Shown here piece by piece: positions 13,675-22,873 of a DNA stretch of 23,513 nt. The stretch comes from JBMOKT01 sp049323895. GTDB lineage: Bacteria; Bacillota; Peptococcia; Peptococcales; BICA1-8. The stretch's first letter is position 1; the number at the start of each line of letters is the position of its first letter. The stretch is taken from positions 1 through 23,513 of the forward strand of contig JBMOKT010000001.1 in assembly GCA_049323895.1 (NCBI GenBank), given 5' to 3'. Under the pieces are notes generated by a model. It had not been told where the DNA came from. It was given only the letters and a program-made list of their open reading frames with translations, and made no database searches. The translations under genes were made by a program, and so were the position numbers.

Positions 13675-16209
13675 ATGGAAAAGATTGAGTTATTGGCGCC
13701 GGCCGGAAATATGGAGTCCTTTAGGGCTGCGGTAGAAAATGGGGCTAACGCAGTATATTTAGGTGGCAGTATGTTTAGTGCGCGGCAGTATGCCAATAAT
13801 TTCGCGGGAGAGGAATTGAAAGATGCAGTAGACTTTGCCCACAGTCGTAATGTGAGGACATATGTTGCTGTAAATACCTTAATTGCTAACAATGAGCTTA
13901 AAGAACTGGTATCTTATGCTTATGAACTAGCCCAATACCAAGTTGATGGCATTATAGTTCAGGATTTAGGTGCAGCAGCTTTTATTCGCAATGTATTACC
14001 GGAAATGGAGCTCCATGCCAGTACTCAAATGGCTGTCCACAATTCAGAGGGGATAAAGTTTTTGGAAAAAATGGGTTTTACCAGGGGTGTGTTAGCACGA
14101 GAGGTTTCTTTTGAAAACATTAAATTAATTAAAGAAAAAACATATTTGGAGTTAGAAACCTTTGTCCACGGCGCACTGTGTTTTGCATATTCTGGACAGT
14201 GTTTAATGAGCAGCATGATAGGGGGGAGAAGCGGGAACAGGGGTAGGTGTGCCCAACCCTGCAGAATGAAGTACTCCCTTGTTGATTCATTAGGAAAACA
14301 ATTAATAGACCCTGCTTGTGTAGGAGAACATTTATTAAGTCCCAAGGATTTAAAAATGATACAACATATTCCCCAACTTATATCTGCAGGTATAGTATCG
14401 TTGAAAATTGAGGGCAGAATGAAGAGACCGGAATATGTAGCTACTGTAGTAAGAAATTATCGTGAAGCTATTGATAGATACTACTCTAACCCCCATGATT
14501 TTAGTATTTCTAAGGAAGAAGAGAAGGAATTAGAACAAATTTTCAATAGGGATTTTACTACAGGCTATTATTTTGGCAACCAAGGAAAAGACCTAATGAG
14601 TTATAAAAGACCTAATAACAGGGGATTACTTCTAGGAAGGATTAGCCAAGTTGAACAAAACTTAATTAAAATCAAACTTGTGGAGGAGCTTGGCGTAGGT
14701 GATGGTTATGAGGTCTGGGTAACTAAAGGCGGTAGGATTGCTGGGGAAGTAAAAGAGATATTTTTAGGTAAAAATTTGATTTCTAGGGCTTATCCCGGGC
14801 AAGAGGCAGCAATAAAGGTTTCAGGGAAGCCGCGGGTGGGTGACAGGATTTTCAAAACCCACGACAGCCAGTTAATGCAGAAGGCAAAGGAAAGCTATTT
14901 ATCCCCAAAGATAAGCAGAAAAATTGGTCTAAATCTAGAAATTAGTATTGAAGAAGATAAGGCAGTCAGTGTTTTGGGTTGGGATGATGAAGGATATAGC
15001 TTCAGCGGTCAGGGCAGCTATATAGTTGAAAGGGCTCACAAACATCCTATTAACTATGAAACTGTATCTAAACAATTTTCCCGTTTAGGAAATACACCTT
15101 TTGAATTAAAGAATTTAACAGTAAAACTAGATAGTGAACTTATAGTTCCAGTAAGTGAATTTAATAACCTGCGGCGTCAAGTTGTTGAAGGATTATTAAC
15201 TGCGCGACAGGCTAATCATTACAAAAAAATTCCTGATAAAAAAGCTTATCTGCAAAATGTTAGTCACCTATTTAACAAAATACCAAAACCGAAATTTGTT
15301 GATAGCAAACCGTTGCTTTCAATTACGGTAGGGAACATGGCAGCTTTGAAAGAGGCTATTGATGGTGGAGCCGATCAGGTATACCTGACCTGGGAAGGCT
15401 TTAAAAATAAGCCCAAGTTTAGTATTGAGGACTATAAGGAAGCCATAAATATTTGCAGAGGCAGAGGAAGAAAGGCAGTACTTTATCTGCCCAGGCTCTT
15501 TTCAGAAGCAAAAATGAATAAATTCAAGGCTGATCTTGATAAAATCAAAAGCCTAAATTTTGACGGTTTGTTAGTGGGGAATTTAGGAACCCTTAATTTG
15601 GCTATGGAGCAAAATTTTGCAAACATATTGATTGACTTTACCTTAAATGTATTTAATGATTTAACTATTCTTAAACTAAGAGAGAGCAATTGCAGCCAGA
15701 TAACATTATCACCAGAACTTAACCTGCAGCAAATAAATGACTTTTCATTTTTAGGTAATATTCCTTTAGAAGCAATTGTTCATGGAAACTATCCCCTTAT
15801 GGTTAGTGAACATTGTACCGTAGGCAGTGTTTTGGGCAACAAAAGCTTTAGAAATCCTTGCAGTGGTGCATGTACAGGAGGAAATTTTGGGTTGAAAGAC
15901 CGGATGAAGTTTGTTTTTCCAATTGAAATGGATGAAAACTGCAGAATGTTGATTTATAACGCAAAACCGTTAAATTTATTTAAAGATATCAAGAAGATTT
16001 TAGCTGCTGGGATTAACTCCATTCGCATTGAGGGGCAAAAAGAAGACCCTAAATGGCTGAGAACCACTACACAAGCCTATAGGAATGCCATAGATAAATG
16101 GTATCAGAATCGTGATTCCTATGAACCCAGTGAAGGTCTTAATGATAGACTATTAGAATTGCAGCCAGAAGGTTTTACCACAGGTCATTTTTTTAGGGGA
16201 GTCTTATAA
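13675..16209 (+). CDS. U32 family protein (RlhA/TrhP-like, large form)
   Basis: 844 residues. The N-terminal U32 domain begins IELLAPAGNMESFRAAVENG and holds HASTQMAVHNSEG, FVHGALC and four cysteines C169, C176, C192 and C196 (GRCAQPCR), the likely iron-sulfur ligands. A middle region (about 330-530) is followed by a second U32-like half (SITVGNMAALKEAIDGGADQ, HGNYPLMVSEHC, SGACTGGNFG, IEGQKEDPKW). Although named peptidase U32, characterised bacterial relatives are RNA hydroxylation factors: RlhA for 23S rRNA C2501 and TrhP for tRNA U34. The long form with a C-terminal extension is closest in layout to RlhA-type proteins. Start ATG 13675 with GGGGGAAG. Substrate not determined here. Confidence 0.85.
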   Translation: MEKIELLAPAGNMESFRAAVENGANAVYLGGSMFSARQYANNFAGEELKDAVDFAHSRNVRTYVAVNTLIANNELKELVSYAYELAQYQVDGIIVQDLGAAAFIRNVLPEMELHASTQMAVHNSEGIKFLEKMGFTRGVLAREVSFENIKLIKEKTYLELETFVHGALCFAYSGQCLMSSMIGGRSGNRGRCAQPCRMKYSLVDSLGKQLIDPACVGEHLLSPKDLKMIQHIPQLISAGIVSLKIEGRMKRPEYVATVVRNYREAIDRYYSNPHDFSISKEEEKELEQIFNRDFTTGYYFGNQGKDLMSYKRPNNRGLLLGRISQVEQNLIKIKLVEELGVGDGYEVWVTKGGRIAGEVKEIFLGKNLISRAYPGQEAAIKVSGKPRVGDRIFKTHDSQLMQKAKESYLSPKISRKIGLNLEISIEEDKAVSVLGWDDEGYSFSGQGSYIVERAHKHPINYETVSKQFSRLGNTPFELKNLTVKLDSELIVPVSEFNNLRRQVVEGLLTARQANHYKKIPDKKAYLQNVSHLFNKIPKPKFVDSKPLLSITVGNMAALKEAIDGGADQVYLTWEGFKNKPKFSIEDYKEAINICRGRGRKAVLYLPRLFSEAKMNKFKADLDKIKSLNFDGLLVGNLGTLNLAMEQNFANILIDFTLNVFNDLTILKLRESNCSQITLSPELNLQQINDFSFLGNIPLEAIVHGNYPLMVSEHCTVGSVLGNKSFRNPCSGACTGGNFGLKDRMKFVFPIEMDENCRMLIYNAKPLNLFKDIKKILAAGINSIRIEGQKEDPKWLRTTTQAYRNAIDKWYQNRDSYEPSEGLNDRLLELQPEGFTTGHFFRGVL

Positions 16210-16251
16210 TGATTTGTTAGTGTACTTGAGGCAAGAGGGGGAGATAGAGAA

Positions 16252-18612
16252 ATGAATAATTTAAGTTTAAGGAAGTTGGAATATGACAAAATTAAAGAGA
16301 AACTTGTGGGGGAATGCAGTTCTTCTCTAGGGAAGGAAATTGCAGAGAAAATTGTTCCCGTTGCTGATATTGAGGAAATTAAGATTTGGCAAGCTGAAAC
16401 TACCGAGGGTGTATTAATCCGCAGGCTTGAACCCCAAATTCCTCTAGGAGGTATTATCGATATACGCACTCAACTGCGTAAAGCTGAAATCGGGGGTATT
16501 CTAGAGCCTGAGGAATTATTAAAAACTCTTGATATATTATATGCCTCCCGTAAGTTAAAAAACTTTTTGGGAAACAAAAAGAAACAGTATACAACACCCC
16601 GTATGGAATGGTGGTCAGACCGTTTGATTATCCTTAAAGAACTGGAAGAAGAGGTCGACAGGATTGTTTCCCCCGATGGTGAAGTTAAGGACAATGCCTC
16701 CTCGACCCTCTTAAGCATAAGAAAAAAGATAACAACTTTACAAGCCAGGATTAAAGAGAGATTAGAAAGTATGGTCAGGGGTAATCAAAAGTATCTGCAG
16801 GATTCAATAATTACCATCAGAGGGGATAGGTATGTTATTCCTGTAAAACAAGAGTATAAAGGACAAATCCCAGGAATTGTTCATGACCAGTCTGCCAGTG
16901 GTGCAACCTTATTTATTGAGCCCATGGCAGTGGTAGAAATGAATAATGAACTAAGAAAAGCAACTGTTGACCAAAGGAATGAAATAATAAGAATATTAAC
17001 TGAAGTAAGCGGTAAAATAAGTCAGTATGTTGAAGAACTAAGGGAAAATGTGACAGTTCTTGCCCAGATAGATTTTATTTTTGCCAAAGCCCGCTTGAGT
17101 GAGAAACTAGATGGTATTGAACCTATAATTTCACCCAGCCAGATGGTAAATATCATAAGAGGCAGGCACCCATTAATTAACCCTAAGGAAGTTGTCCCTC
17201 TAACTGTTTCCTTAGGGTTGGAATTTGATTCATTAGTTATTACGGGTCCAAATACAGGGGGTAAAACAGTTACATTAAAGACCGTAGGTCTTTTTGTCTT
17301 AATGTCCCAAAGCGGTTTGCATATTCCGGCGGAAGTAGGAAGCACCATAGGAGTTTTTCATAAGGTATATTCCGATATCGGTGATGAACAAAGTATTGAG
17401 CAATCACTTAGTACATTTTCCTCCCACATGACTAATATTGTGGGCATTTTAACTAATGCCGATAATAAAACCCTGGTTCTCCTCGATGAGCTAGGTGCGG
17501 GTACAGACCCATCAGAAGGTGCAGCCTTAGCTATTTCTATTTTAAACTATTTAAAGAAATCGGGAGCAAAATTAATTGCAACTACCCACTACAGTGACTT
17601 GAAAACCTATGCTTTTACAGAAGACAGGGTACAAAATGCCAGTGTAGAGTTTGACATTAAGACTTTAAAACCAACATACCGCTTGTTAGTAGGGGTTCCT
17701 GGCAAAAGTAATGCCTTTGAGATTGCATTAAGGCTTGGTCTGCAAAAATCAATTATTGAATATGCACGGGGACTAATCAGCAAGGAAGAACAGGATGTTT
17801 CGGAACTAATACAGACTTTAGAAGAAAATCGACTCTCCAGTGAAGTCAGTAAACAGGCTGCAGAAGAAAAACTGCAGGCTGCAAACAGAATGTTATCCAG
17901 TATTGAAGAGCAAGAAGTGCAAGTGCAAAAAAATGCAGATATCATTATTAGAAAGGCTGAAGAAGAAGCCTTGGCAATTATAAAAAAGGCCCGTAAAGAG
18001 AGCGAAGAACTACTGAAGACCATACGGGAGACAGCTAAAGAAGAAATGGTCAGGGCTGAACAGAGGGCATTAGAACTGAAAAAAGAATTGGAAAATAAGG
18101 AGGATGCCCTTACCGCCAAAGTGCTGAAAGGTGCTAAGGTTATTGGAGAAAAACCCACTAATCTAAAGGTAGGGCAGGAAGTCTTTATTCCTAAGCTTAA
18201 CCAAACAGCAACTGTCGTAACGTTACCCAACAATAATGAGGAACTGCAGGTGCAATCGGGAATACTGAAGATAAATGTAAAACTCGATGAGGTACAAACA
18301 ATCAAAAAGAAAAACGAAACGCAAAAAACAGGAATAGGCAAAATTGTGTCCAGTAAAAGTGAAGCTATTAAGAATGAATTCGATTTCCGCGGTCTGAATG
18401 TGGAAGAGGCGATTCCTGCAGTTGATAAATACCTGGATGATGCATATTTGAGTGGTTTAAACCAGGTTTATCTTATCCATGGCAAGGGAACCGGGGTATT
18501 AAGAAATGCTGTAAGGGAAATGTTGAATAAACATCCCCATGTGAGAACTATCCGTTCCGGGGGGTTTAATGAAGGAGGAACGGGGGTTACGGTAGTAGAA
18601 TTGAAAAAATAA
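16252..18612 (+). CDS. mutS2: Endonuclease MutS2 (RqcU)
   Basis: 786 residues, full length. MutS core (about 1-320), ATPase with Walker A GPNTGGKT (332-339) and Walker B LVLLDE (408-413) followed by LGAGTDPSEGAALA, signature ending LIATTHYSDLKTYA, long coiled coil (about 515-625), KOW-like region (about 635-680) and a C-terminal Smr domain with DFRG (711) and HGKGTG (743-748). In Bacillus MutS2/RqcU acts on collided ribosomes; other work gives it branched-DNA endonuclease or anti-recombination roles. ATG 16252 follows AGGGGGAGA. Last gene of the zapA-polX-nif3-U32-mutS2 run; a two-way terminator follows. Confidence 0.95.
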   Translation: MNNLSLRKLEYDKIKEKLVGECSSSLGKEIAEKIVPVADIEEIKIWQAETTEGVLIRRLEPQIPLGGIIDIRTQLRKAEIGGILEPEELLKTLDILYASRKLKNFLGNKKKQYTTPRMEWWSDRLIILKELEEEVDRIVSPDGEVKDNASSTLLSIRKKITTLQARIKERLESMVRGNQKYLQDSIITIRGDRYVIPVKQEYKGQIPGIVHDQSASGATLFIEPMAVVEMNNELRKATVDQRNEIIRILTEVSGKISQYVEELRENVTVLAQIDFIFAKARLSEKLDGIEPIISPSQMVNIIRGRHPLINPKEVVPLTVSLGLEFDSLVITGPNTGGKTVTLKTVGLFVLMSQSGLHIPAEVGSTIGVFHKVYSDIGDEQSIEQSLSTFSSHMTNIVGILTNADNKTLVLLDELGAGTDPSEGAALAISILNYLKKSGAKLIATTHYSDLKTYAFTEDRVQNASVEFDIKTLKPTYRLLVGVPGKSNAFEIALRLGLQKSIIEYARGLISKEEQDVSELIQTLEENRLSSEVSKQAAEEKLQAANRMLSSIEEQEVQVQKNADIIIRKAEEEALAIIKKARKESEELLKTIRETAKEEMVRAEQRALELKKELENKEDALTAKVLKGAKVIGEKPTNLKVGQEVFIPKLNQTATVVTLPNNNEELQVQSGILKINVKLDEVQTIKKKNETQKTGIGKIVSSKSEAIKNEFDFRGLNVEEAIPAVDKYLDDAYLSGLNQVYLIHGKGTGVLRNAVREMLNKHPHVRTIRSGGFNEGGTGVTVVELKK

Positions 18613-18625
18613 GCACCTTACAGCG

Positions 18626-18642
18626 AGTGTCCAGTGTCCAGT
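18626..18642 (+). repeat. Short heptamer repeat after mutS2
   Basis: AGTGTCC twice in tandem plus AGT. It lies between the mutS2 stop and the terminator and lacks an inverted partner here; a possible remnant of the heptamer hairpin family. Confidence 0.6.
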
Positions 18643-18646
18643 AAAG

Positions 18647-18682
18647 AAAAAAATCCGTTCGAAAAACGAACGGATTTTTTTT
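18647..18682. terminator. Bidirectional terminator between mutS2 and the penicillin-binding protein
   Basis: Perfect stem AATCCGTTCG / CGAACGGATT with loop AAAAA, flanked by an A run on the left and a T run on the right, so it serves both converging genes. Confidence 0.95.
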
Positions 18683-18690
18683 GTTGAAAA

Positions 18691-21549
18691 TTATCCCTGG
18701 ATGCGGATGCCAACCATTACCTCATTAGACAAAGGACTTTGTCGGTTAAGTTCTACATCATGACCAAGTACCCGGTAGTAATATGTTTTGCCTATTTCAA
18801 TTTCATCATCAATATATTTAGTGTCTTTGATGTTATCATATTGACCTATTTGGTTCCCGGCACTAGGTTGAAAACCAGGGTCTTCAGATCTGAAGACATA
18901 GTAGTTAAAATTGCCGTCTTCATGGGGTTTTGACCAGTTTAATTCAATAAGCAGCCTGCCGTTTACTTCTTTAGCCTGTGCGTTGAGTTTAGGTGGTTTC
19001 ATTGCACGGTCTGATTTATTTTCACCAGGTATGGCAATCTGGTTGGAGGATGGACTTTGAATATTACTTAATCTATCAACAGCAACTACCCGGTAGTAAT
19101 ATTTGACACCTGGTTTTACAGTATCGTCAACATAGTTGTTGATATTATCATCAGTTACCGCTATGCGGTTATTGGCGTTAGGTATAAAGCCTGGTTCTGT
19201 GGAACGGTAGATATAGTAAATAGTATTTTCATTTCCCTGCAGCCAATTCCAGCTTAAGCTGGCAGCTTTTAGAATACTGCTGTCATTATGGGTTACTGCT
19301 TCACCCCTTAAACTAATGGGGGAGGAAGAAGAACCATGCAGCGTACAATATTGATTAGGCAATTCTAAATGGGCATCTTCAGGAACTACGTTAACAAATC
19401 TATCGGGTAGTCCCTCGGAAATCCAAGGCTGAGGCCTCTTCAAAAATGTTTTTGTAACAGGTGGTGATGGACAATTGGGTGTGTAAAGCTGTCCTGTCTC
19501 TGGGTCGATCTGTGCCTGTACCCATACATTTGAAATCTCCGTAGGAATGAAATTTTTATTAAACTGTTCAGTCACAACAAATTCCGGAGGAGTTAATTCA
19601 CTGGGAAGGAGCCCTGATTTATAGTCAACTGCAATATCTACAATTCCTGCAGGTCTTTCAAACCTACTGGGAGGCAGGTTTTGGTGGGCAACCTCCATTA
19701 CAGCTTTCCAAATGGGTCCCGCATCATTACCTCCACCTATAACGTTACTCATTTCCTGAGGTTCATCATATCCAAGCCAGACCACACCTACCAGTTCCGG
19801 GGTATAACCAATAAACCAAGCGTCCTTATTATCTGAAGTCGTACCAGTTTTTCCTGCAACTGAGCGGTTAGGCAGTTTGGCTTTAGTACCTGTGCCAGCT
19901 TGAACAACGGTTTCCAACATACTTGACATCAAAAAGGCTGTTTCTTCACTCATTACAACCCGTTTTTTTGTTTTATGCTCCCAAATAACATTACCGTTCT
20001 TATCTTCGATTCTTGTTATGACATGAGGTTCTACATAAACTCCTTTATTGGCAAAGGTTCCATAAGCTGCTGTTAATTCAAGAGGACTTAATCCTTTTGT
20101 TAATCCACCTAATGCTATGGCAAGACCCATGTCATTTTGTTTCCCGCTAGGCACTAAGGTCGAGACACCTAAGTTTTCTGCAAATCTGAATCCTTCAGGA
20201 ACGCCGATTTGCTTAAGCATTTTAACAGCAACGGTGTTAATGGACCATTGAATACCAGTACGCATGGAAACTAAACCGCGATACCTATTATTATAGTTTT
20301 TAGGAGCCCAGACACCTTCATAGGTGCTGTAAGGTTCTGGGTAGTCATCCAGAACAGTAGCCGGGGAATAGCCTTTTTCCAATGCAGGACCATATACAAC
20401 TAAAGGCTTAATTGCAGAGCCAGGTTGGCGTAATGCCTGGGTGGCCCTGTTAAAATTCCGTTTTCCCTCCTGATTTCTTCCGCCGACAATACCTTTTATT
20501 TCACCACTATGTGGATCCAGAACTACCATGGCAGACTGGATTAATAAATCTTTCTTTCCAGTTGGGAAATTTTCAGGCTTAGAATAGACCTCCTGCATTT
20601 TCTTTTGCACGGTCTGGTCTAAAGTAGTGTAAATATTATAGCCTTCTGAATAAAGCATTTTAGTATCATTGTCTTTTAAATCAAGTACTTCAATAGCCTG
20701 TTCGATAACATGGTCAACAAAAGATTGATATTTATATTCGGCTTTAGCCAGTGTTTTTCTATTAATTTCAATAGAAGTTGATTTTAATTTATTGGCATCT
20801 TCTTGAGAAAGTTTCCCAAAATCAACCATAGCATTTAATACAACAGCCCTTCTGTTTTTTGCAGCTTCCGGGTGCAAAATAGGGGAGTGTTTATACGGAT
20901 TTTGAATCACTCCTGCTAGCATCGCACTTTCTTGAACATTTAAATCTTTGGCAGATTTCCCGAAGTAAGTCTGGGAAGCTGCTTCAATACCATATGCTCC
21001 GTGACCAAAGTACACCCTATTAAGGTAAAACTCTAAAATTTCATCTTTGGAATAATCTCTTTCAAATTTGATTGCAATAACTGCTTCTTGTATTTTTCTT
21101 TTATATGATTTTTCAGTTCTATCAAGCATAGCTAGACCGGCTAGCTGTTGGGTAATTGTGCTTCCACCTTGGACTACACGACCACTTTTGAAATTGGCAA
21201 CCATTGCACCAGCCAGTCTGTATAAGTCAACTCCGGGGTGCTTCTCAAAGCGTTGGTCTTCAATAGCCAGCAAGGCTTCTTTAACATGTGGTGAGATTTG
21301 GTCAAGCTTTACGGGTATTCTGTTTTCTGCACCATGAAGCTCGTCTACCTTATTGCCCTTATTGTCAAAAACATTTGAGGTGATAGCATAATCCTCAATT
21401 TTATCACTTTCAATGTTGGGCATGTTTTTTATGGCACCGGCTACAAAGCCTATACCGGCACCACCGAAAATAAATACCAGTAATAGAACGATTAGTATCA
21501 TGACTCTATATATATTTAATTTTTGTTTTCTTTCTTGTTTTCTAGTCAC
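18691..21549 (-). CDS. Class A penicillin-binding protein (PBP1A type) with fibronectin-like C terminus
   Basis: 952 residues. A short basic cytoplasmic tail and a membrane anchor (about 13-39) precede the GT51 glycosyltransferase domain (about 75-250; catalytic E97 in EDQRFEKHPGVD, GGSTITQQLAG at 128-138), which polymerises lipid II, and the transpeptidase (about 335-625; S378-A-I-K381, S436-I-N438, K567-T-G569), which cross-links peptides. Two fibronectin-III-like repeats follow (about 755-845 and 855-950), each with a YYYRV strand (VKYYYRVVAVDRLSNIQSP, then TYYYRVLGHDVELNRQSP). The start is GTG at 21549 with AAAGGAGG upstream. It is divergent from yunB and convergent with mutS2. The added domains may bind wall polymer or partner proteins; that is inference. 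Confidence 0.93.
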   Translation of the reverse strand: MTRKQERKQKLNIYRVMILIVLLLVFIFGGAGIGFVAGAIKNMPNIESDKIEDYAITSNVFDNKGNKVDELHGAENRIPVKLDQISPHVKEALLAIEDQRFEKHPGVDLYRLAGAMVANFKSGRVVQGGSTITQQLAGLAMLDRTEKSYKRKIQEAVIAIKFERDYSKDEILEFYLNRVYFGHGAYGIEAASQTYFGKSAKDLNVQESAMLAGVIQNPYKHSPILHPEAAKNRRAVVLNAMVDFGKLSQEDANKLKSTSIEINRKTLAKAEYKYQSFVDHVIEQAIEVLDLKDNDTKMLYSEGYNIYTTLDQTVQKKMQEVYSKPENFPTGKKDLLIQSAMVVLDPHSGEIKGIVGGRNQEGKRNFNRATQALRQPGSAIKPLVVYGPALEKGYSPATVLDDYPEPYSTYEGVWAPKNYNNRYRGLVSMRTGIQWSINTVAVKMLKQIGVPEGFRFAENLGVSTLVPSGKQNDMGLAIALGGLTKGLSPLELTAAYGTFANKGVYVEPHVITRIEDKNGNVIWEHKTKKRVVMSEETAFLMSSMLETVVQAGTGTKAKLPNRSVAGKTGTTSDNKDAWFIGYTPELVGVVWLGYDEPQEMSNVIGGGNDAGPIWKAVMEVAHQNLPPSRFERPAGIVDIAVDYKSGLLPSELTPPEFVVTEQFNKNFIPTEISNVWVQAQIDPETGQLYTPNCPSPPVTKTFLKRPQPWISEGLPDRFVNVVPEDAHLELPNQYCTLHGSSSSPISLRGEAVTHNDSSILKAASLSWNWLQGNENTIYYIYRSTEPGFIPNANNRIAVTDDNINNYVDDTVKPGVKYYYRVVAVDRLSNIQSPSSNQIAIPGENKSDRAMKPPKLNAQAKEVNGRLLIELNWSKPHEDGNFNYYVFRSEDPGFQPSAGNQIGQYDNIKDTKYIDDEIEIGKTYYYRVLGHDVELNRQSPLSNEVMVGIRIQG

Positions 21550-21578
21550 CTGTTAACCTCCTTTATCCCGCTTGCAAT

Positions 21579-21607
21579 ATTATAGCACATTCATAATTTG
21601 TATAAAA
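21579..21607 (-). promoter_or_regulatory. Promoter of the penicillin-binding protein gene
   Basis: On the minus strand TGCTATAAT (extended -10, hexamer at 21579-21584) with a weak -35 TTTTAT 17 bp upstream (21602-21607). It lies 30 bp upstream of the GTG start. Confidence 0.65.
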
Positions 21608-21768
21608 CAACTACCTTCTTTTACAAATCTAACAGAAAAATAAATATAGTTTCCTAATTAAATGACGAAATAATTTTAATTGTGGTTCCTGAATCTTCTT
21701 TTTTTATAATTAGGTTCACCTTTAAAGATTACTCACATATATTATGTACAAAAAAGGAGGTGTCAGTC

Positions 21769-22446
21769 TTGCTCCGAAGAATGGGTGGAAGAAGAATATA
21801 TATCGGTAAACCTTTTGTTATTATTGTAATAATTATCAGTTTAATAATAATACCTATTTATTTGGTTGAAAATAATCTTAAACCAACTATAAAAGCTGTG
21901 GCAGAATCCAGGGCAAATTTAATTGCCACCCAGGCAATTAATGAAGTAATATATAATGAAGTTTTAGAAAATGTTAAATACAATGACCTAGTAGAGGTTC
22001 ATAAAGATATGGACAATAAAATTACACTTATCCAGGCTAACACTATTAAAATTAGTCGCCTCATTGCAGATACCAATATAAGAATTAAGGAAGCTCTTGA
22101 ATCCTTAAGTGAAGAATCTATTGAAATTCCTCTTGGTCAGGCTTTGGGGAGCTATCTCTTTGCAGCGCATGGTCCTAAAATTAATATTAAGATTTTACCT
22201 GTGGGAGAAATAAATGTTAAGCTGGCACAGGATTTTAGCGAAGCAGGAATAAACCAAACCAGGCATATTATATACATGGACATTAATACTTCAATTAGAG
22301 TGGTGGTCCCAATGGCAACCGATAAAATTACTGTAGCCACCCAGGCACCAGTTGCGGAAACTATAATTGTAGGTTCTGTCCCTAATACAGTATTACGATT
22401 GGACGGCTTCAATAATCTGCTTAAAGGAAGCTTACCGGGGCAATGA
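21769..22446 (+). CDS. yunB: Sporulation protein YunB
   Basis: 225 residues. One membrane segment near the N terminus (about 15-33, FVIIVIIISLIIIPIYLV) leaves the rest on the outer face. The body has KAVAESRANLIATQAINEV, VKYNDLVEVHKDMDNKITL, ANTIKISRL, IPLGQALGSYLFAAHGPKI and VVVPMATDKITV, the conserved text of YunB, a mother-cell sporulation protein needed for full spore formation in Bacillus; its activity is unknown. I take TTG 21769, 8 nt after AAAGGAGG; an in-frame GTG at 21760 overlaps that site. CATATATT at 21736-21743 fits a SigE -10 but I found no matching -35. Confidence 0.88.
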   Translation: MLRRMGGRRIYIGKPFVIIVIIISLIIIPIYLVENNLKPTIKAVAESRANLIATQAINEVIYNEVLENVKYNDLVEVHKDMDNKITLIQANTIKISRLIADTNIRIKEALESLSEESIEIPLGQALGSYLFAAHGPKINIKILPVGEINVKLAQDFSEAGINQTRHIIYMDINTSIRVVVPMATDKITVATQAPVAETIIVGSVPNTVLRLDGFNNLLKGSLPGQ

Positions 22447-22451
22447 CAATC

Positions 22452-22479
22452 TTGACAATAATAACAAAAGAGGTAAAAT
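22452..22479 (+). promoter_or_regulatory. Possible promoter of the tRNA-Asn transcript
   Basis: TTGACA (22452-22457), 16-bp spacer, TAAAAT (22474-22479), just after yunB. An alternative extended -10, TGCTATACT, ends at 22507 without a good -35. Either would transcribe the heptamer hairpin before the tRNA. Confidence 0.6.
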
Positions 22480-22512
22480 AAAAATGTATTGATAATACTG
22501 CTATACTCTATG

Positions 22513-22583
22513 TTGGCTAATAGTCGATAGCCAATAGCCAATGGAATAAAACCATTGACTATAGACCATAGGCTATTGACCAA
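22513..22583 (+). repeat. Heptamer repeat hairpin upstream of tRNA-Asn
   Basis: Left arm 22513-22544 contains the 7-mers ATAGTCG, ATAGCCA and ATAGCCA. Right arm 22552-22583 contains the imperfect complement. The 32-nt arms match at 24 positions, with several of the rest C/T changes compatible with G-U pairing; the loop is 7 nt (AATAAAA). Confidence 0.88.
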
Positions 22584-22620
22584 ACCCAAAAGAATAACTA
22601 ATAAGCATTAATGATAATGC

Positions 22621-22695
22621 TCCTCGATAGCTCAATGGTAGAGCACTCGGCTGTTAACCGAGTGGTTGTTGGTTCGAGCCCAACTCGGGGAGCCA
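22621..22695 (+). tRNA. tRNA-Asn (anticodon GTT)
   Basis: Complete cloverleaf: acceptor TCCTCGA / TCGGGGA with one G-T pair, D arm AGCTCAATGGTAGAGC, anticodon stem CTCGG/CCGAG with loop CTGTTAA (GTT at 22653-22655), T arm GTTGG TTCGAGC CCAAC, discriminator G and encoded CCA. It lies about 520 bp upstream of the 16S gene. No strong terminator follows, so readthrough toward the rRNA operon is possible. Confidence 0.97.
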
Positions 22696-22759
22696 ATTTT
22701 ATGTTCTTTTAAGGCTATACAGTCGTGGGCATGTGAGCACGTCAGAGAAATGCGAAGGG

Positions 22760-22808
22760 TGTTATTTGGTGTATAACAGCTGCGCCGTTAGGATATAATA
22801 ACGGCGCA
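22760..22808 (+). repeat. Two adjacent palindromes between tRNA-Asn and the rRNA promoters
   Basis: TGTTAT / ATAACA (22760-22765 with 22773-22778), then TGCGCCGTTA / TAACGGCGCA (22781-22790 with 22799-22808), a perfect 10-bp stem with 8-nt loop. No T run follows, so it is not a standard terminator. It may be a processing site or a protein site. The rest of 22696-22840 shows nothing else recognisable. Confidence 0.7.
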
Positions 22809-22843
22809 AAATTATTCTTCAGCTTCTTGCCAGTAATTGGTGG

Positions 22844-22873
22844 TTGACCAAGTAAGGAGAAAGGTGATATACT
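22844..22873 (+). promoter_or_regulatory. rRNA operon promoter P1
   Basis: TTGACC (22844-22849), 18-bp spacer, TATACT (22868-22873), followed by TTCTTGTCGCCGC. The -35 lies within a small palindrome TTGGT/ACCAA. Confidence 0.8.

Noticed and set aside
17607..18341. 244-codon minus-strand reading frame within mutS2
   Set aside because: It is antisense to the coiled-coil and KOW region of mutS2, rich in Ser, Cys and Phe, with no recognisable domain; a shadow frame.
22152..22589. Minus-strand frame over yunB and the heptamer hairpin
   Set aside because: Low-complexity translation of yunB antisense and of the repeat; no start signal.
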